From an uncultured Serinicoccus sp. (lineage in GTDB: Bacteria; Actinomycetota; Actinomycetes; Actinomycetales; Dermatophilaceae): a stretch of 64,000 nucleotides of DNA. Both the position numbers and the translations under genes were made by a program. The stretch is taken from contig NZ_CANKYH010000003.1 of NCBI RefSeq assembly GCF_947487915.1, positions 310,001-374,000 of the forward strand, written 5' to 3'. The notes below the pieces were generated by a model. It did not search any database, was not told where the DNA came from, and saw nothing but the letters and a program-made list of their open reading frames with translations. The first letter of the stretch is position 1; each line of letters begins with the position of its first letter. Of this stretch, positions 17,623 through 26,705 are shown one piece after another.

Positions 17623-19242
17623 CTAGAGCACCATGCCCAGGGCGAAGGGCCCGATCAGCACCGTGAAGAGGGTGATGAGGAGCACGCCGACGACGTTGAG
17701 GACGATTCCACCACGGGCCATCTCCTGGATCTTCACCGCCCCGGTGCCGAAGACGATGGCGTTGGGCGGGGTGCCGACCGGCAGCATGAAGGCGCAGGTC
17801 GCGGCCAGCGCCGCCGGGATGAGCAGCGTCATCGGGTCCACACCGATGCCGACGGCGACCCCGCCGAGCACCGGGATGAAGGTCGCGGCCGTGGCGGTGT
17901 TGCTGGTCACCTCGGTGAGGAACAGCACGATGGTGACGACGGCGGCGAGCAGCAGCACGATGGGTAGCGCCCCGAGACCGGTCACCTGGGTGCCGAACCA
18001 CTCGTCCAGCCCGGTGCCGGCCACCGCGGCAGCCAGGCTCAGGCCACCGCCGAAGAGCAGCAGCACCCCCCAGGGCAGCCCTTCCTCCGCGTCGTCCCAC
18101 TCCAGCGTCATCCGTCCCTCGCGGTCGCCGGGGACGAGGAAGAGGACCAACCCGGCACCGATGGCGATGGCGGTGTCGTCGAGCTCGCCCAGCCAGGCCG
18201 CGGACTCCGCCAGGGCGGGGATGTTGACCAGCAGGCCGGGGACGATCCACAGGAAGGCCGCGCCGCAGAAGACGGTGAGCACGACCTTCTCGCCCTGGCT
18301 CATCGGCCCCAGCTGGTCGATCTCGTGGTCGATGAGCTCGCGCCCGCCCGGGATCTCCTGCAGCTTGAAGCGGAACATGAGACGGGTGATGAGCAACCAG
18401 GCGATGCCGAGGAAGACGACGACGATCGGCACACCCAGCAACATCCAGGCGAGGAAGCCGACCTCCTGATCGAGCTCGTCGGCGAGGTACCCGGCGACGA
18501 TCGCGTTGGGCGGGCTGCCCAGCAGGGTGCCCAAGCCGCCGATGGAGGCGGACCAGGCGATCGAGAGGACGAGGGCGACACCGAAGAGGCGGACGTCCGG
18601 GTCGTTGACGACGTCGCTCACCGCGCGACCCTGCCCCACCTCCTCGGCCAGGTCCCCGTCGGCCACCGGTGCCGAGGACGAGGCCGCCTGCCGGCTGTTC
18701 TCCACGACGAGGGCCAGCACCGAGATACCGATGGGCAGCATCATCAGGGTGGTCGCCGTGTTGGAGACCCACATCGACAGGAAGGCGGTGGAGATCATCA
18801 TCCCGAGGATGATGCGCCGCGGGTGGGTGCCGACCCGGCGCAGCGTGAGCAGGGCGATGCGCCGGTGCAGGTTCCATTTCTGCATGGCGATGGCGATGAG
18901 GAAGCCACCGAGGAAGAGGAAGACGATGGAGTTGGCGTAGGGAGCCGTCGCGTCCGCGACCCCGAGACCGGTGAGCGGCGGGATGAGCACGATCGGCAGC
19001 AGCGAGGTCGCCGCCAGCGGGATCGCCTCGGTCATCCACCAGACGGCCATGAGCACGGCCACCGCCGCGACGAAGCGCGCGTCGCCGGACATGTCCGCCC
19101 CGCCGAGCAGCAGGTAGACCAGCGCCGCGAGGCCCACACCTCCCAGCCGGAAGGCCCAGGTCCGCCCGGCCGGCCGGGGTGGTTCGCGGTCGCTCGGCTC
19201 GTAGTCGTACTCGCCCTGCTCCCGCACGATCTCGCTGCTCAT
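17623..19242 (-). CDS. DASS-family (SLC13/CitT) anion:sodium symporter
   Basis: 539 residues with about 11-13 helices. Both SNT substrate/sodium motifs are visible: SNTATTLMMLP in the first repeat and TSNTATAATFIP in the second. The re-entrant segment VGTPPNAIVFG is also present. These mark the divalent-anion:Na symporters (VcINDY, SdcS) for succinate, malate, citrate or similar. The hydrophilic N-terminus of about 35 residues is rich in Glu/Arg. I start at ATG 19242; a GTG at 19260 is possible. Genes of dicarboxylate metabolism are not adjacent. Confidence 0.87.
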   Translation of the reverse strand: MSSEIVREQGEYDYEPSDREPPRPAGRTWAFRLGGVGLAALVYLLLGGADMSGDARFVAAVAVLMAVWWMTEAIPLAATSLLPIVLIPPLTGLGVADATAPYANSIVFLFLGGFLIAIAMQKWNLHRRIALLTLRRVGTHPRRIILGMMISTAFLSMWVSNTATTLMMLPIGISVLALVVENSRQAASSSAPVADGDLAEEVGQGRAVSDVVNDPDVRLFGVALVLSIAWSASIGGLGTLLGSPPNAIVAGYLADELDQEVGFLAWMLLGVPIVVVFLGIAWLLITRLMFRFKLQEIPGGRELIDHEIDQLGPMSQGEKVVLTVFCGAAFLWIVPGLLVNIPALAESAAWLGELDDTAIAIGAGLVLFLVPGDREGRMTLEWDDAEEGLPWGVLLLFGGGLSLAAAVAGTGLDEWFGTQVTGLGALPIVLLLAAVVTIVLFLTEVTSNTATAATFIPVLGGVAVGIGVDPMTLLIPAALAATCAFMLPVGTPPNAIVFGTGAVKIQEMARGGIVLNVVGVLLITLFTVLIGPFALGMVL

Positions 19243-19352
19243 CCGTCCAGCCCCTCTCACGCCGATGTGACCGGCTCAACCTAACCCACGGCGGTCCCCG
19301 GCGGACGAACGTTGACGCGGGGAGAAGGCGGGAGTCGGCATACCCTGGACGC

Positions 19353-20387
19353 ATGAGTCGTCCCCACCTGTGGATCCGCGCCGAGGCCCGCCCGGGCGAG
19401 CAGCGCGTACCGATCGTCCCCGCCGACGCTGCCCGGTTGGTGGCCGACGGGTATGTCGTGACGGTCGAGGAGTCGCCGAGCCGGGTCGTCGACCTCGAGG
19501 ACTATGTGGAGGCCGGGTGCTCGGTGGCGCCCTACGGCTCCTGGATCGACGCACCCGAGGGCGCGGTCGTCGTCGGCATCAAGGAGCTGCCGGAGGACCC
19601 GGCCGACCTGGCCCACACCCACGTGTTCTTCGCCCACGCCTACAAGGGGCAGGAGGGTGCCGACGTCACGCTGGACCGGTTCCGGCGCGGTGGCGGTGAG
19701 CTGCTGGACGTGGAGTACCTCACGCTGGACGGTCGCCGGGTCGTCGCCTTCGGCTTCTGGGCCGGGTATGTCGGTGCCGCCCTCTCCGTGCTGCGGCACC
19801 GTGGTCTGCTGGACGGCGGGGTGGCCCCCATGGATCGGGAGGACCTGGACGCGCAGCTGCGCGGCAGCGCCGAGGGGCGCGAGCCCGAGCGGGCACTGGT
19901 CATCGGCTCCCGCGGGCGCTCCGGGCGCGGCGCGGTCGAGGCGCTAGAGCTCGCCGGGTGCGCGGTGACGCGCTGGGACCGCGGGGACACCGTGGACCTC
20001 GACAAGGCGGCCCTGCTCGAGCACGACCTCCTCGTCAACTGCGTGGTGAGCACCACCCCGCGCGAGCCCTTCGTCACGCCCGCCGACGTCCCGGCGCCGC
20101 GCCGGCTGCGCACCATCGGCGACGTGACCTGCGACGTGACCTCGGACAACAACCTGCTGCCGGTCAACACCGCCATCACCTCGTGGGCCGAGCCGGTGCG
20201 CGACGTGGGCACCACGGAGAACCCGCTCGACGTCATCGCGATCGACAACCTGCCCTCGCTGCTGCCGCTGGAGTCCTCGGTCAGCTTCTCCGCCGAGCTC
20301 ACCCCGCTGCTGGAGGATCTCGCCGAGCGGCGCGGCCCGTGGGCGGCGAGCCTCGAGTGGTTCCGCCGGCACGTGCCGACGGGCTGA
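19353..20387 (+). CDS. Saccharopine dehydrogenase (L-lysine-forming type)
   Basis: 344 residues. The N-terminal AlaDh/PNT-like domain carries LWIRAEARPGEQRVPI, as in yeast LYS1-type NAD-dependent saccharopine dehydrogenase. The second domain has a Rossmann-type ALVIGSRGRSGRGAVEAL; the C-terminal region has GDVTCDVTSDNN and YV-type substrate contacts. The reaction would interconvert saccharopine with lysine plus 2-oxoglutarate. No lysine-catabolic partner is adjacent, so its physiological role is open. TACCCT six bases before ATG 19353 predicts a leaderless mRNA; this hexamer is part of a GGCATACCC word. Confidence 0.82.
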   Translation: MSRPHLWIRAEARPGEQRVPIVPADAARLVADGYVVTVEESPSRVVDLEDYVEAGCSVAPYGSWIDAPEGAVVVGIKELPEDPADLAHTHVFFAHAYKGQEGADVTLDRFRRGGGELLDVEYLTLDGRRVVAFGFWAGYVGAALSVLRHRGLLDGGVAPMDREDLDAQLRGSAEGREPERALVIGSRGRSGRGAVEALELAGCAVTRWDRGDTVDLDKAALLEHDLLVNCVVSTTPREPFVTPADVPAPRRLRTIGDVTCDVTSDNNLLPVNTAITSWAEPVRDVGTTENPLDVIAIDNLPSLLPLESSVSFSAELTPLLEDLAERRGPWAASLEWFRRHVPTG

Positions 20388-20410
20388 CGCCCGACCCCCA
20401 TCGGCCGAAC

Positions 20411-20561
20411 CCCCACCGGGCGGACCCCCACCGGGCGGACCCCCACCGGGCGCCGCACATGGTTCCCCGACACCCCACCGGGCGCCGCGAATGGTCGCCG
20501 GACACCCCACCGGGCGCCGCACATGGTTGCCTGACACCCCACCGGGCGCCGCGAATGGTTG
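20411..20561 (+). repeat. 32-bp tandem repeat array, locus 1
   Basis: Two 15-bp units (CCCCACCGGGCGGAC, 20411-20440) are followed by three 32-bp units (20441-20472, 20473-20504, 20505-20536) and a truncated fourth to 20561. Each long unit has CCCCACCGGGCGCCGC, then a variable pair, then ATGGTT or ATGGTC. It sits between convergent genes. The core GGGCGCCGC..ATGGTT recurs at 37583 and inside cobQ at 47635, always in the same orientation. Confidence 0.9.
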
Positions 20562-20570
20562 TCGCTGCGG

Positions 20571-21146
20571 TCAGCGCTTCTGCGTCCAGCGCCATCCGCG
20601 CGGCGGCTTGGACCCGTCGTCCGGCAGCATCGTGCGGACCCGCACGTCGCCGAGCAGGCTGGTGGCGTTGACCCGCACGCACGCCCCGGTCTCGGGCACC
20701 CCCTGGGCCGCGGGGTCCACGTCGTGGCGCAGGCCTCCCATCAGGGTGAAGCCCTGCAGCTCCACCCGCGTCCCGGCCGGCACGACGATCTTGACGTCGC
20801 CCATCCCGGTGTAGGTCGAGATGTCCAGGGTCTCGCCGGGACGGAGCACCTCGCGAAGATCCAGCTTGACGTCGCCGAGGAACATCACCAGCGTCGTCCG
20901 CTCGGCGACCTGCCAGGAACCGGTGCGGGTGATGTCGCCCAGGAGCGTGCCCATGGTCTGGCTCGGCTGCCGACCTCGTACCCCGGAGCCGGGCGACGTC
21001 GCCGGGGCGTACCGGTCCCCCACCTCCTCGCGCGGCACGGGCCGCTCCCCCGGCTGGGGGATCGCCGGTCGCCACTCGGGCGGGACCTCGGAGGGGCCGT
21101 CGTACCGGCCCTCGGGCGACGGACCGGGAGTGGTGGGGTTCGCCAT
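20571..21146 (-). CDS. LiaF-C-like (cell-wall-active antibiotic response) domain protein
   Basis: 191 residues without membrane segments. The N-terminal 65 residues are Pro/Gly/Glu-rich and probably disordered. The C-terminal part (about 70-185) has beta-helix-like repeats typical of the LiaF C-terminal/DUF2154 fold: MFLGDVKLDLRE, GMGDVKIVVPAG, TLMGGLRHDV, SLLGDVRVR. In LiaF this domain acts in envelope-stress signalling; here the LiaF membrane part is missing. TAGGGT lies seven bases before ATG 21146, so the transcript is probably leaderless. No LiaRS pair is adjacent. Confidence 0.65.
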   Translation of the reverse strand: MANPTTPGPSPEGRYDGPSEVPPEWRPAIPQPGERPVPREEVGDRYAPATSPGSGVRGRQPSQTMGTLLGDITRTGSWQVAERTTLVMFLGDVKLDLREVLRPGETLDISTYTGMGDVKIVVPAGTRVELQGFTLMGGLRHDVDPAAQGVPETGACVRVNATSLLGDVRVRTMLPDDGSKPPRGWRWTQKR

Positions 21147-21257
21147 ACCGCCCACCCTAGCCGTGGTCCCGGCCGGCGAACGGTGACAGCCGTCAGTTCG
21201 TAGCGGCCTCGCCCGACGCGACGCGGGACCGCGCGACGCGCTGCCGCGCGCCGCGGG

Positions 21258-22493
21258 TCAGCGGAAGGCGCTGGTGCCCGTCACCGATCGGCCGACCAGG
21301 AGGGACTGGACGGTGCGGCTGCCCTCGTAGGTGTAGGTCGCCTCGAGGTCGGCGAAGTGCCGCGCGACGTGGTGGTCGAGCAGGATACCGTTGCCGCCGA
21401 GCATGTCGCGGGCCGTCGCCACGACCTCACGGGCCGCCGTCGTCGTGTGCAGCTTGGCCATCGCGGCGTGCTCGATGGTGCAGCGCCCCTGGTCCTGCAG
21501 CTGGCTCATCCTCGTGCACATGAGCTGCATCGAGGTGATGAGGGTGACCATCCGGGCGAGGTCGTCCTGGATGAGCTGGTTCTTGGCCAGCGGGCGGCCG
21601 AACTGCTCGCGGCGCAGGGCATAGGTGAGCGCCCCCTCGTAGGCGGCGACCGCGTGGCCGATCGCCTCCCACGCCACCGCCTGGCGGGAGCGGGCCAGCA
21701 CCCGGTTGGTGTCGGCGAAGGTGCGGGCCTGCGCGAGGCGGTTCTCGGCCGGGACCCGCACCCCGTCGAGGCGGATGTGGGCCTGCCACACCCCGCGGTT
21801 GCTGATCTTGCCGTCGATGACCTGCGCGTCCCAGCCGTCCAGCTGCTGCGGCGACTCGACGACGAAACCGCCCACGTCGCCGTCGTCGTCCCGCGCCCAG
21901 ACCACCACCAGGTCGGCCACGGAGCCGTTGCCGATCCACCGCTTGGCCCCGTCGAGCACCCAGTGGTCGCCGTCCCGCCGCGCCCGCGTCTCCATGCTCA
22001 CCACGTCCGAGCCGTGCGTGGGCTCGGTGAGGGCGACGGCACCGACCGTCTCCACCCGGGCCATCCCCGGCAGCCAGCGCTGCCGCTGCTCCTCGCTGCC
22101 CAGCAGGTGCACCGAGGTCATCGCCAGCCCGGAGTGGACCGCGTTGAAGGTCGCGATCGAGCCGTCGCCCCGGGCCAGCTCGGCGCACATCACGCCGTCG
22201 GCGAGCGCCGACACCCCCGCGCACCCGTAGCCCTCGATCGAGGCACCCGCGACCCGCGTGGCGGCATACCCCGGCACCATCTCGACGGGGTACCTCGCCG
22301 CCTCCCACCACTCCTGCGCGGCCGGCACGACCGCCTCGTCGCACCACCGGCGCACCCCGTCGCGCAGCTCCCGCTCCTGCGGCGTGAGCAGCTCGTCGAG
22401 GTGCAGGAAGTCGGTCCCGCGCGCGAACCCCAGGTCGGCACCCTCCGGCATCCCTCGGTCGGACTCGGGCATCGGCTCCGGCGCGTCGCTCAT
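21258..22493 (-). CDS. Acyl-CoA dehydrogenase, glutaryl-CoA dehydrogenase-like
   Basis: 411 residues, FAD-dependent. Core motifs: VGAVALTEPTHGSDV (flavin contact), KRWIGNGSVADLVVVWAR, LGGNGILLDHHVARHFADLEATYTYEGSRTV in which the Glu of TYEG is the catalytic base position used by glutaryl-CoA dehydrogenases. The N-terminus resembles GCDH (LLTPQERELRDGVRRWCDE). The substrate may be glutaryl-CoA, which would link to lysine degradation, or another short-chain acyl-CoA. TACCCT six bases before ATG 22493 predicts leaderless transcription. LmbE and acyl-CoA synthetase genes follow upstream on the same strand. Confidence 0.85.
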   Translation of the reverse strand: MSDAPEPMPESDRGMPEGADLGFARGTDFLHLDELLTPQERELRDGVRRWCDEAVVPAAQEWWEAARYPVEMVPGYAATRVAGASIEGYGCAGVSALADGVMCAELARGDGSIATFNAVHSGLAMTSVHLLGSEEQRQRWLPGMARVETVGAVALTEPTHGSDVVSMETRARRDGDHWVLDGAKRWIGNGSVADLVVVWARDDDGDVGGFVVESPQQLDGWDAQVIDGKISNRGVWQAHIRLDGVRVPAENRLAQARTFADTNRVLARSRQAVAWEAIGHAVAAYEGALTYALRREQFGRPLAKNQLIQDDLARMVTLITSMQLMCTRMSQLQDQGRCTIEHAAMAKLHTTTAAREVVATARDMLGGNGILLDHHVARHFADLEATYTYEGSRTVQSLLVGRSVTGTSAFR

Positions 22494-22524
22494 GCCTCGA
22501 GGGTATGCCGCGGGTCCGACACGT

Positions 22525-23322
22525 TCAGCCCAGGGGATGCGCGTGGGTCAGGCCCGGCGCACGGCCCGGCTCGATGAACCACTCGTCGCCGAACATCGCG
22601 GCGAACTGCTCGGAGGGCATGCCGAGCATCCACCCGACGTCCTCCTGGCTGGCGTGCGCGGAGAGGGCCGCCCGCTTGGTGGCGACGACCTCGCGCACGT
22701 CGACGTGCCAGTGGATGTCCGCCTCCGGGGTGCCCATGGGGTTGCCGTCGTCGGCCGGCCCGTCGGGGTCGAAGTCCTCGTCCTCGCCGATCGTGCCGGC
22801 CTGCCGTGCCGCCTCGACCATCCGGCGCACGTGGTCACGGTTCATGGTGTTCTCCAGCAGCCGCGGTCGGCGCGCGGCCAGCTCGGCCGCCCGGTGCGCG
22901 ACGGCGTGCACCTTGACGTGGTCGGGGTGGCCGTAGCCGCCGTGCCAGTCGTAACCGACGAGGACGTCGGCGTCCTCCTCGTCGAGGACCGCTGCCAGCC
23001 GGCGCGCCGCCTCCTCGGTGTCGGCGGAGTGAAAGGACTGCTCGTGGGCGTTCTGCTCCCACCCGGTCATGCCCGAGTCGGCGTACCCCAGCCAGGCGAT
23101 GCGGTCCGTGCCCAGGACCTGGCCGGCGGCCTGCGCCTCGGCGCGCCGCCGGTCGACCACGGTCTCACCCTCGCGCAGGTCGGGCGGCAGGGTGCCGTGA
23201 TCGCCGTGGGTGGCGAAGACGATGACCACGCGGTGGCCGGCGTCGACGGCCAGCCGCGTCGTGCCGGCGGTGCCGCTGGCCTCGTCGTCGGGATGGGCGT
23301 GCAGGAGGACGATCGTGCTCAC
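22525..23322 (-). CDS. PIG-L/LmbE-family deacetylase (MshB/Mca-like)
   Basis: 265 residues. The zinc-binding motif HAHPDDE lies at residues 8-14 and the third ligand in YGHPDHVKVH. This family includes MshB and Mca (mycothiol synthesis and mycothiol S-conjugate amidase) and various N-acetylglucosaminyl deacetylases. Length and the DWHGGYGHPDH context fit actinobacterial MshB/Mca relatives, but I cannot separate the subfamilies. The GTG start at 23322 is preceded by TATCGT at six bases (leaderless pattern). Confidence 0.8.
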   Translation of the reverse strand: MSTIVLLHAHPDDEASGTAGTTRLAVDAGHRVVIVFATHGDHGTLPPDLREGETVVDRRRAEAQAAGQVLGTDRIAWLGYADSGMTGWEQNAHEQSFHSADTEEAARRLAAVLDEEDADVLVGYDWHGGYGHPDHVKVHAVAHRAAELAARRPRLLENTMNRDHVRRMVEAARQAGTIGEDEDFDPDGPADDGNPMGTPEADIHWHVDVREVVATKRAALSAHASQEDVGWMLGMPSEQFAAMFGDEWFIEPGRAPGLTHAHPLG

Positions 23323-23397
23323 GGGCTCACGATAGGTCGCCCCACCGACAGGCCCACCATCCGCGACCCTACGGCGCCACCACCCCGCCCGTGGGAC

Positions 23398-25128
23398 TCA
23401 GCCCCGCAGGTCGGGGAAGTCGGTGTCCCGCCACTCGGTCGGCGCACCGTCCGCACCCGCGGCGACCGACAGCTCCTGCTCGCGGGCCCGCAGCTCGACC
23501 CGGCGGATCTTGCCGCTGATCGTCTTGGGCAGCTCGGAGAACTCCAGCCGGCGGACCCGCTGCCAGGGCTGCAGGTGCTCCCGGGCATGAGCCAGGATCG
23601 AGCGCGCGGTCTCGGCGGTCGGCTCATGACCGGCGACCAGGGTGACGTAGGCCTTGGGCACCGAGAGGCGCACCTCGTCGGGAGCGGGGACCACCGCAGC
23701 CTCGGCGACCGCCGGGTGCTCGATGAGCACCGACTCCAGCTCGAACGGGCTGATCTTGTAGTCGCTGGCCTTGAAGACGTCGTCGGTGCGCCCCACGTAG
23801 GTGATCATGCCGGTCGCGTCCCGCTCGGCGACGTCGCCGGTGTGGTAGAAACCCCCGGTCATCGCCTCCGCGTTGCGCTCGTCGTCCCCCTGGTAGCCGG
23901 TCATCAGCGCCACCGGAGACGCGGACAGGTCGAGGCAGATCTCGCCCTCGCCCGGGCCGTCGACCAGCCGCCCGGTCTGCGGGTCGACGAGCACGGAGGG
24001 GATGCCGGGCAGCGGCATCCCCATCGACCCGGGCTTGACCCGGTCCCCCGGGCAGTTCCCGATCTGCGCCGTGGTCTCGGTCTGACCGTAGCCGTCGCGC
24101 AGGGTCAGGCCCCACTGCCGCTGCACCTGGGTGATGACCTCGGGGTTGAGCGGCTCGCCCGCGCCGATGACCTCGCGCAGGGCGCCGGGACCGCCGGAGA
24201 GGTCGGCGTTGATGAGCATGCGCCAGACCGTCGGCGGGGCGCACAGGCTGGTGACCCGGTGCCGGCGCACGACCTCGAGCAGGGCGTCGGGGTCGAACCG
24301 GCGGTAGGCGTGGACCAGGATCGTCGCCTCGGCGATCCACGGGGCGAAGAAGCAGCTCCAGGCGTGCTTGGCCCAGCCCGGGCTGGAGATGTTGAGGTGG
24401 ACGTCACCGGGGCGCAGCCCCAACCAGTACGTCGTCGAGAGGTGGCCGACCGGGTAGCTCACCTGGGTGTGCTCGACGAGCTTGGGGCGGTTGGTGGTGC
24501 CGGAGGTGAAGTAGAGCAGGAGGCGGTCGTCGGGGCCGGTGCCCGGGTGCTCGGCGTGGCTCACGTGCTCGGCGTATGCCGTGCGCAGGTCGGTCCAACC
24601 GGCCACCTCCCCCACCGACAGGCGGGCGTAGTCGCCCGGCACGTCGTCGAACCGGTCGGTGTCGGCGGCGTCGACGACCACGGCCCGGGCGCCGCCCCGC
24701 TCCAGCCGGTCGCGCAGGTCGGAGGGACCGGCCGCGGTCGTGGTCGGCATGAGGACGGCCCCCAGCTTCATCACCCCGAGCATGGTGTCCCACAGCTCGA
24801 CCTGGTTGCCCAGCATGACCATGACGCTGTCGCCGCGGCCGATGCCCTGGTGGGCCAGCAGGGCCGCGACCTGGTCGGAGCGGGTGGCGACCTCGTCGAA
24901 GGTCAGCGTCTGGTCCGAGCCGTCCTCCTGGACGACGACCAGCGCGGGTGCGTCGTTGCCGCGGGCGATCGCGTCGAACCAGTCCACCGCCCAGTTGAAG
25001 CGCTCGCCCACGTCCGGGTAGCGGAACTCCTCCCGGGCCCGCCCGGGGTCGCCGTAGAGCTCGAGGAGCTGGTCGCGGGCGGCGCGGTAGGCCGGGTGGG
25101 GCGAGCGGACGGGACGGTCGGTCGACAT
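23398..25128 (-). CDS. Acyl-CoA synthetase (AMP-binding, ACSM/acetate-CoA ligase-like)
   Basis: 576 residues of the ANL superfamily. Adenylate-forming motifs: LLLYFTSGTTNRPKLVEHT (A3 loop), DGYGQTETTAQIG (A5), FYHTGDVAERDATGMITYVGRTDD (A7/A8) and the catalytic Lys in PKTISGKIRR near the C-terminus. Sequence is closest to medium-chain acyl-CoA synthetases with an AcsM-like N-terminus. It would activate an acid to acyl-CoA via acyl-AMP. Two ATGs are possible: 25137 is directly behind GGAGGT, while 25128 has the GGAGG ten bases upstream and is preferred. Confidence 0.85.
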   Translation of the reverse strand: MSTDRPVRSPHPAYRAARDQLLELYGDPGRAREEFRYPDVGERFNWAVDWFDAIARGNDAPALVVVQEDGSDQTLTFDEVATRSDQVAALLAHQGIGRGDSVMVMLGNQVELWDTMLGVMKLGAVLMPTTTAAGPSDLRDRLERGGARAVVVDAADTDRFDDVPGDYARLSVGEVAGWTDLRTAYAEHVSHAEHPGTGPDDRLLLYFTSGTTNRPKLVEHTQVSYPVGHLSTTYWLGLRPGDVHLNISSPGWAKHAWSCFFAPWIAEATILVHAYRRFDPDALLEVVRRHRVTSLCAPPTVWRMLINADLSGGPGALREVIGAGEPLNPEVITQVQRQWGLTLRDGYGQTETTAQIGNCPGDRVKPGSMGMPLPGIPSVLVDPQTGRLVDGPGEGEICLDLSASPVALMTGYQGDDERNAEAMTGGFYHTGDVAERDATGMITYVGRTDDVFKASDYKISPFELESVLIEHPAVAEAAVVPAPDEVRLSVPKAYVTLVAGHEPTAETARSILAHAREHLQPWQRVRRLEFSELPKTISGKIRRVELRAREQELSVAAGADGAPTEWRDTDFPDLRG

Positions 25129-25224
25129 CGGCGTCATACCTCCATCCCTACACCGGGGCGGGTATGCCTGTCAGCAGGAGCCTTGGGCGCGCCACTGTCG
25201 GACCCCCGCCCTAGAGTCGGTCCC

Positions 25225-25521
25225 ATGACCAACCCGATGGACGACCAGACCCAGACCGGCGCCCCCGACGCGGGCGCCGACGCAGACGCCGACATGCTGG
25301 GCGCCCCCAGCCCGCAGTCCCCGGACGACCAGCTCGAGCGCGACCCGGAGAACTGGACGACTGGTGACGACCCGGCGACCGAGGCCCAGAAGTCCTACCT
25401 CGACCGGCTGGCCAGCGCCGCCGGCGAGCAGATCCCTGCCGAGGGGCTCACCAAGGCGAAGGCCTCCGAGCACATCGACCGCCTCCAGTCCGCGACCGGC
25501 ATGGAGCCGCGCGAGTCCTGA
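25225..25521 (+). CDS. DUF3072-family small protein
   Basis: 98 residues. The acidic, Asp/Ala-rich N-terminal half is probably disordered. The C-terminal half (ATEAQKSYLDRLASAAGEQ ... LTKAKASEHIDRLQSATG) is the DUF3072 helical hairpin found in many actinobacterial small proteins. Function is unknown. TAGAGT lies seven bases before ATG 25225 (leaderless). It is divergent from the acyl-CoA synthetase gene and converges on the LysR gene. Confidence 0.78.
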   Translation: MTNPMDDQTQTGAPDAGADADADMLGAPSPQSPDDQLERDPENWTTGDDPATEAQKSYLDRLASAAGEQIPAEGLTKAKASEHIDRLQSATGMEPRES

Positions 25522-25578
25522 GCCCCCGACCGGCACGGAGGAGCGGCGGATGGTCCGGCGCCGGGGCAGGCGCCGCCC

Positions 25579-26493
25579 TCAGGCGGTGTCGGTGTTCTCA
25601 CCCCACACCCGCCGGACCTCCGCGGCCACCGAGGCGACCGCCGGCCGTCGCTCGCTGGAGTCGCGGTGCACGAGCATCACACGCCGGGTGGGGGGGTCCT
25701 TCACCGGCAGGGCGACGACCGCGTCGGGCAGCTCGGGGCGGCCGAGCCGCGGCATGAGACCGATCCCGAAGCCGGCCGCCACGAGGGCGATCTTGCTGGG
25801 GTGGGTGTCGGCGGTCGCGGCGATCCGGTAGTCCAGGTGGCGCTCGCGCAGGGCGGTCAGCAGCCAGTCGCTGAAGACCCCCGGCGAGTCGTCCACCCAG
25901 TCTCGGCCCCCGCAGTCCCGCAGGTCGACGATGCCGTTGCGCCCGATGCGCAGGTCGTGGTCGTGCCGGGCGATGAGGTCGACGACGTCGTTGCCCAGCA
26001 CCGTGGAGACCAGTCCCCCCGGCAGGGCCTTGTGGTAGTCGGTCCAGTCGTGGACCACGGCGAGGTCGACCTCGCCGCGGCGCAACGCCCGTAGCGACCC
26101 CTCCGGGGTGAGCTCGCGCACGGTCAGGCGCAGCAGCGGGTAGAGCTCGCGCAGGGTGGGCACGGTCGGGGCGAGCAGACCGACGATGCCGGTGGGGAAG
26201 GAGGACAGCACGAGCGGACCCGAGACGTCGCTGGTCAGGTGCTCCAGCTCGGCCCGTGCGGCCTCGTCCAGCTGCTCCACCTGGGCGGCCAGCCGGACCA
26301 GCACCTCCGCGGCGTCGGTGGGGACGACGTTGCGGCCACGGCGCACGAGGACGGGCTGTCCGACCTCCTTCTGCAGGCGGGTCAGCTGCTGGCTGACGGC
26401 CGAGGCCGTGAGGCCGAGGCGGTCGGCCGCTGCCAGTACCGTCCCCTCCTCGACGACGGCCTTGAGGCTGACCAGGTGCTCAGGGGAGAACAT
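25579..26493 (-). CDS. LysR-family regulator, LysG/ArgP-like
   Basis: 304 residues. N-terminal winged HTH (residues 3-60: LVSLKAVVEEGTVLAAADRLGLTASAVSQQLTRLQ, split across two helices) and a C-terminal effector domain (about 90-295). The family resemblance is to actinobacterial LysG/ArgP-like LysR proteins. The neighbouring target is not a lysE exporter but two tiny ORFs on the opposite strand. ATG 26493 has TAAGAT seven bases upstream, so its message is leaderless. The dyad CTTAC-N8-GTAAG overlaps that -10, the expected layout for an autoregulating LysR protein that also controls the divergent gene. Confidence 0.85.
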   Translation of the reverse strand: MFSPEHLVSLKAVVEEGTVLAAADRLGLTASAVSQQLTRLQKEVGQPVLVRRGRNVVPTDAAEVLVRLAAQVEQLDEAARAELEHLTSDVSGPLVLSSFPTGIVGLLAPTVPTLRELYPLLRLTVRELTPEGSLRALRRGEVDLAVVHDWTDYHKALPGGLVSTVLGNDVVDLIARHDHDLRIGRNGIVDLRDCGGRDWVDDSPGVFSDWLLTALRERHLDYRIAATADTHPSKIALVAAGFGIGLMPRLGRPELPDAVVALPVKDPPTRRVMLVHRDSSERRPAVASVAAEVRRVWGENTDTA

Positions 26494-26502
26494 GCAGCGC
26501 AT

Positions 26503-26520
26503 CTTACACATACTGGTAAG
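26503..26520. promoter_or_regulatory. LysR-type dyad between LysR gene and peptide ORF 1
   Basis: CTTACACATACTGGTAAG: 5-bp perfect arms with an 8-base centre, overlapping the -10 of the LysR gene and about 80 bases before peptide ORF 1. A degenerate match of identical length (CTTGGTGGTATCCGTAAG) lies at 26849-26866 before peptide ORF 2. Confidence 0.6.
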
Positions 26521-26598
26521 AAATGTCCGTTTGTGCTAATGCAAGAATGCTGTCAGAGTATTCATTGTCAGACCCCGACATGAAGAAAGGTGGCCATC

Positions 26599-26691
26599 AT
26601 GACCGCTCTGTCCCAGGTTCTCCGCAGCAGCACCCACGTGATCCTCGAGATCGGTCGCGCTTGGCGCCCGATCGAGCACCTCCGCGGCTGA
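26599..26691 (+). CDS. 30-residue peptide gene, copy 1
   Basis: Encodes 30 residues beginning MTALSQVLRSSTHVILEIG and ending RAWRPIEHLRG: hydrophobic and basic, no Cys, probably one amphipathic helix. Evidence that it is real: a near-perfect anti-16S match (AGAAAGGTGG) about six bases before the ATG; a near-identical second copy 344 bases downstream (27 of 30 residues identical); conserved upstream DNA of about 85 bases with TTGTGC as a possible -35; and a 15-bp hairpin right after the stop. It is transcribed divergently from the LysR gene. I do not recognise the family. It could be a small regulatory or membrane-active peptide, or a leader peptide whose structural gene is missing. Confidence 0.7.
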   Translation: MTALSQVLRSSTHVILEIGRAWRPIEHLRG

Positions 26692-26705
26692 CCTCACGTC
26701 TTCTG

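Noticed and set aside
20411..20561. CRISPR array
   Set aside because: The repeats are contiguous with no unique spacers, and no cas gene is in the window.
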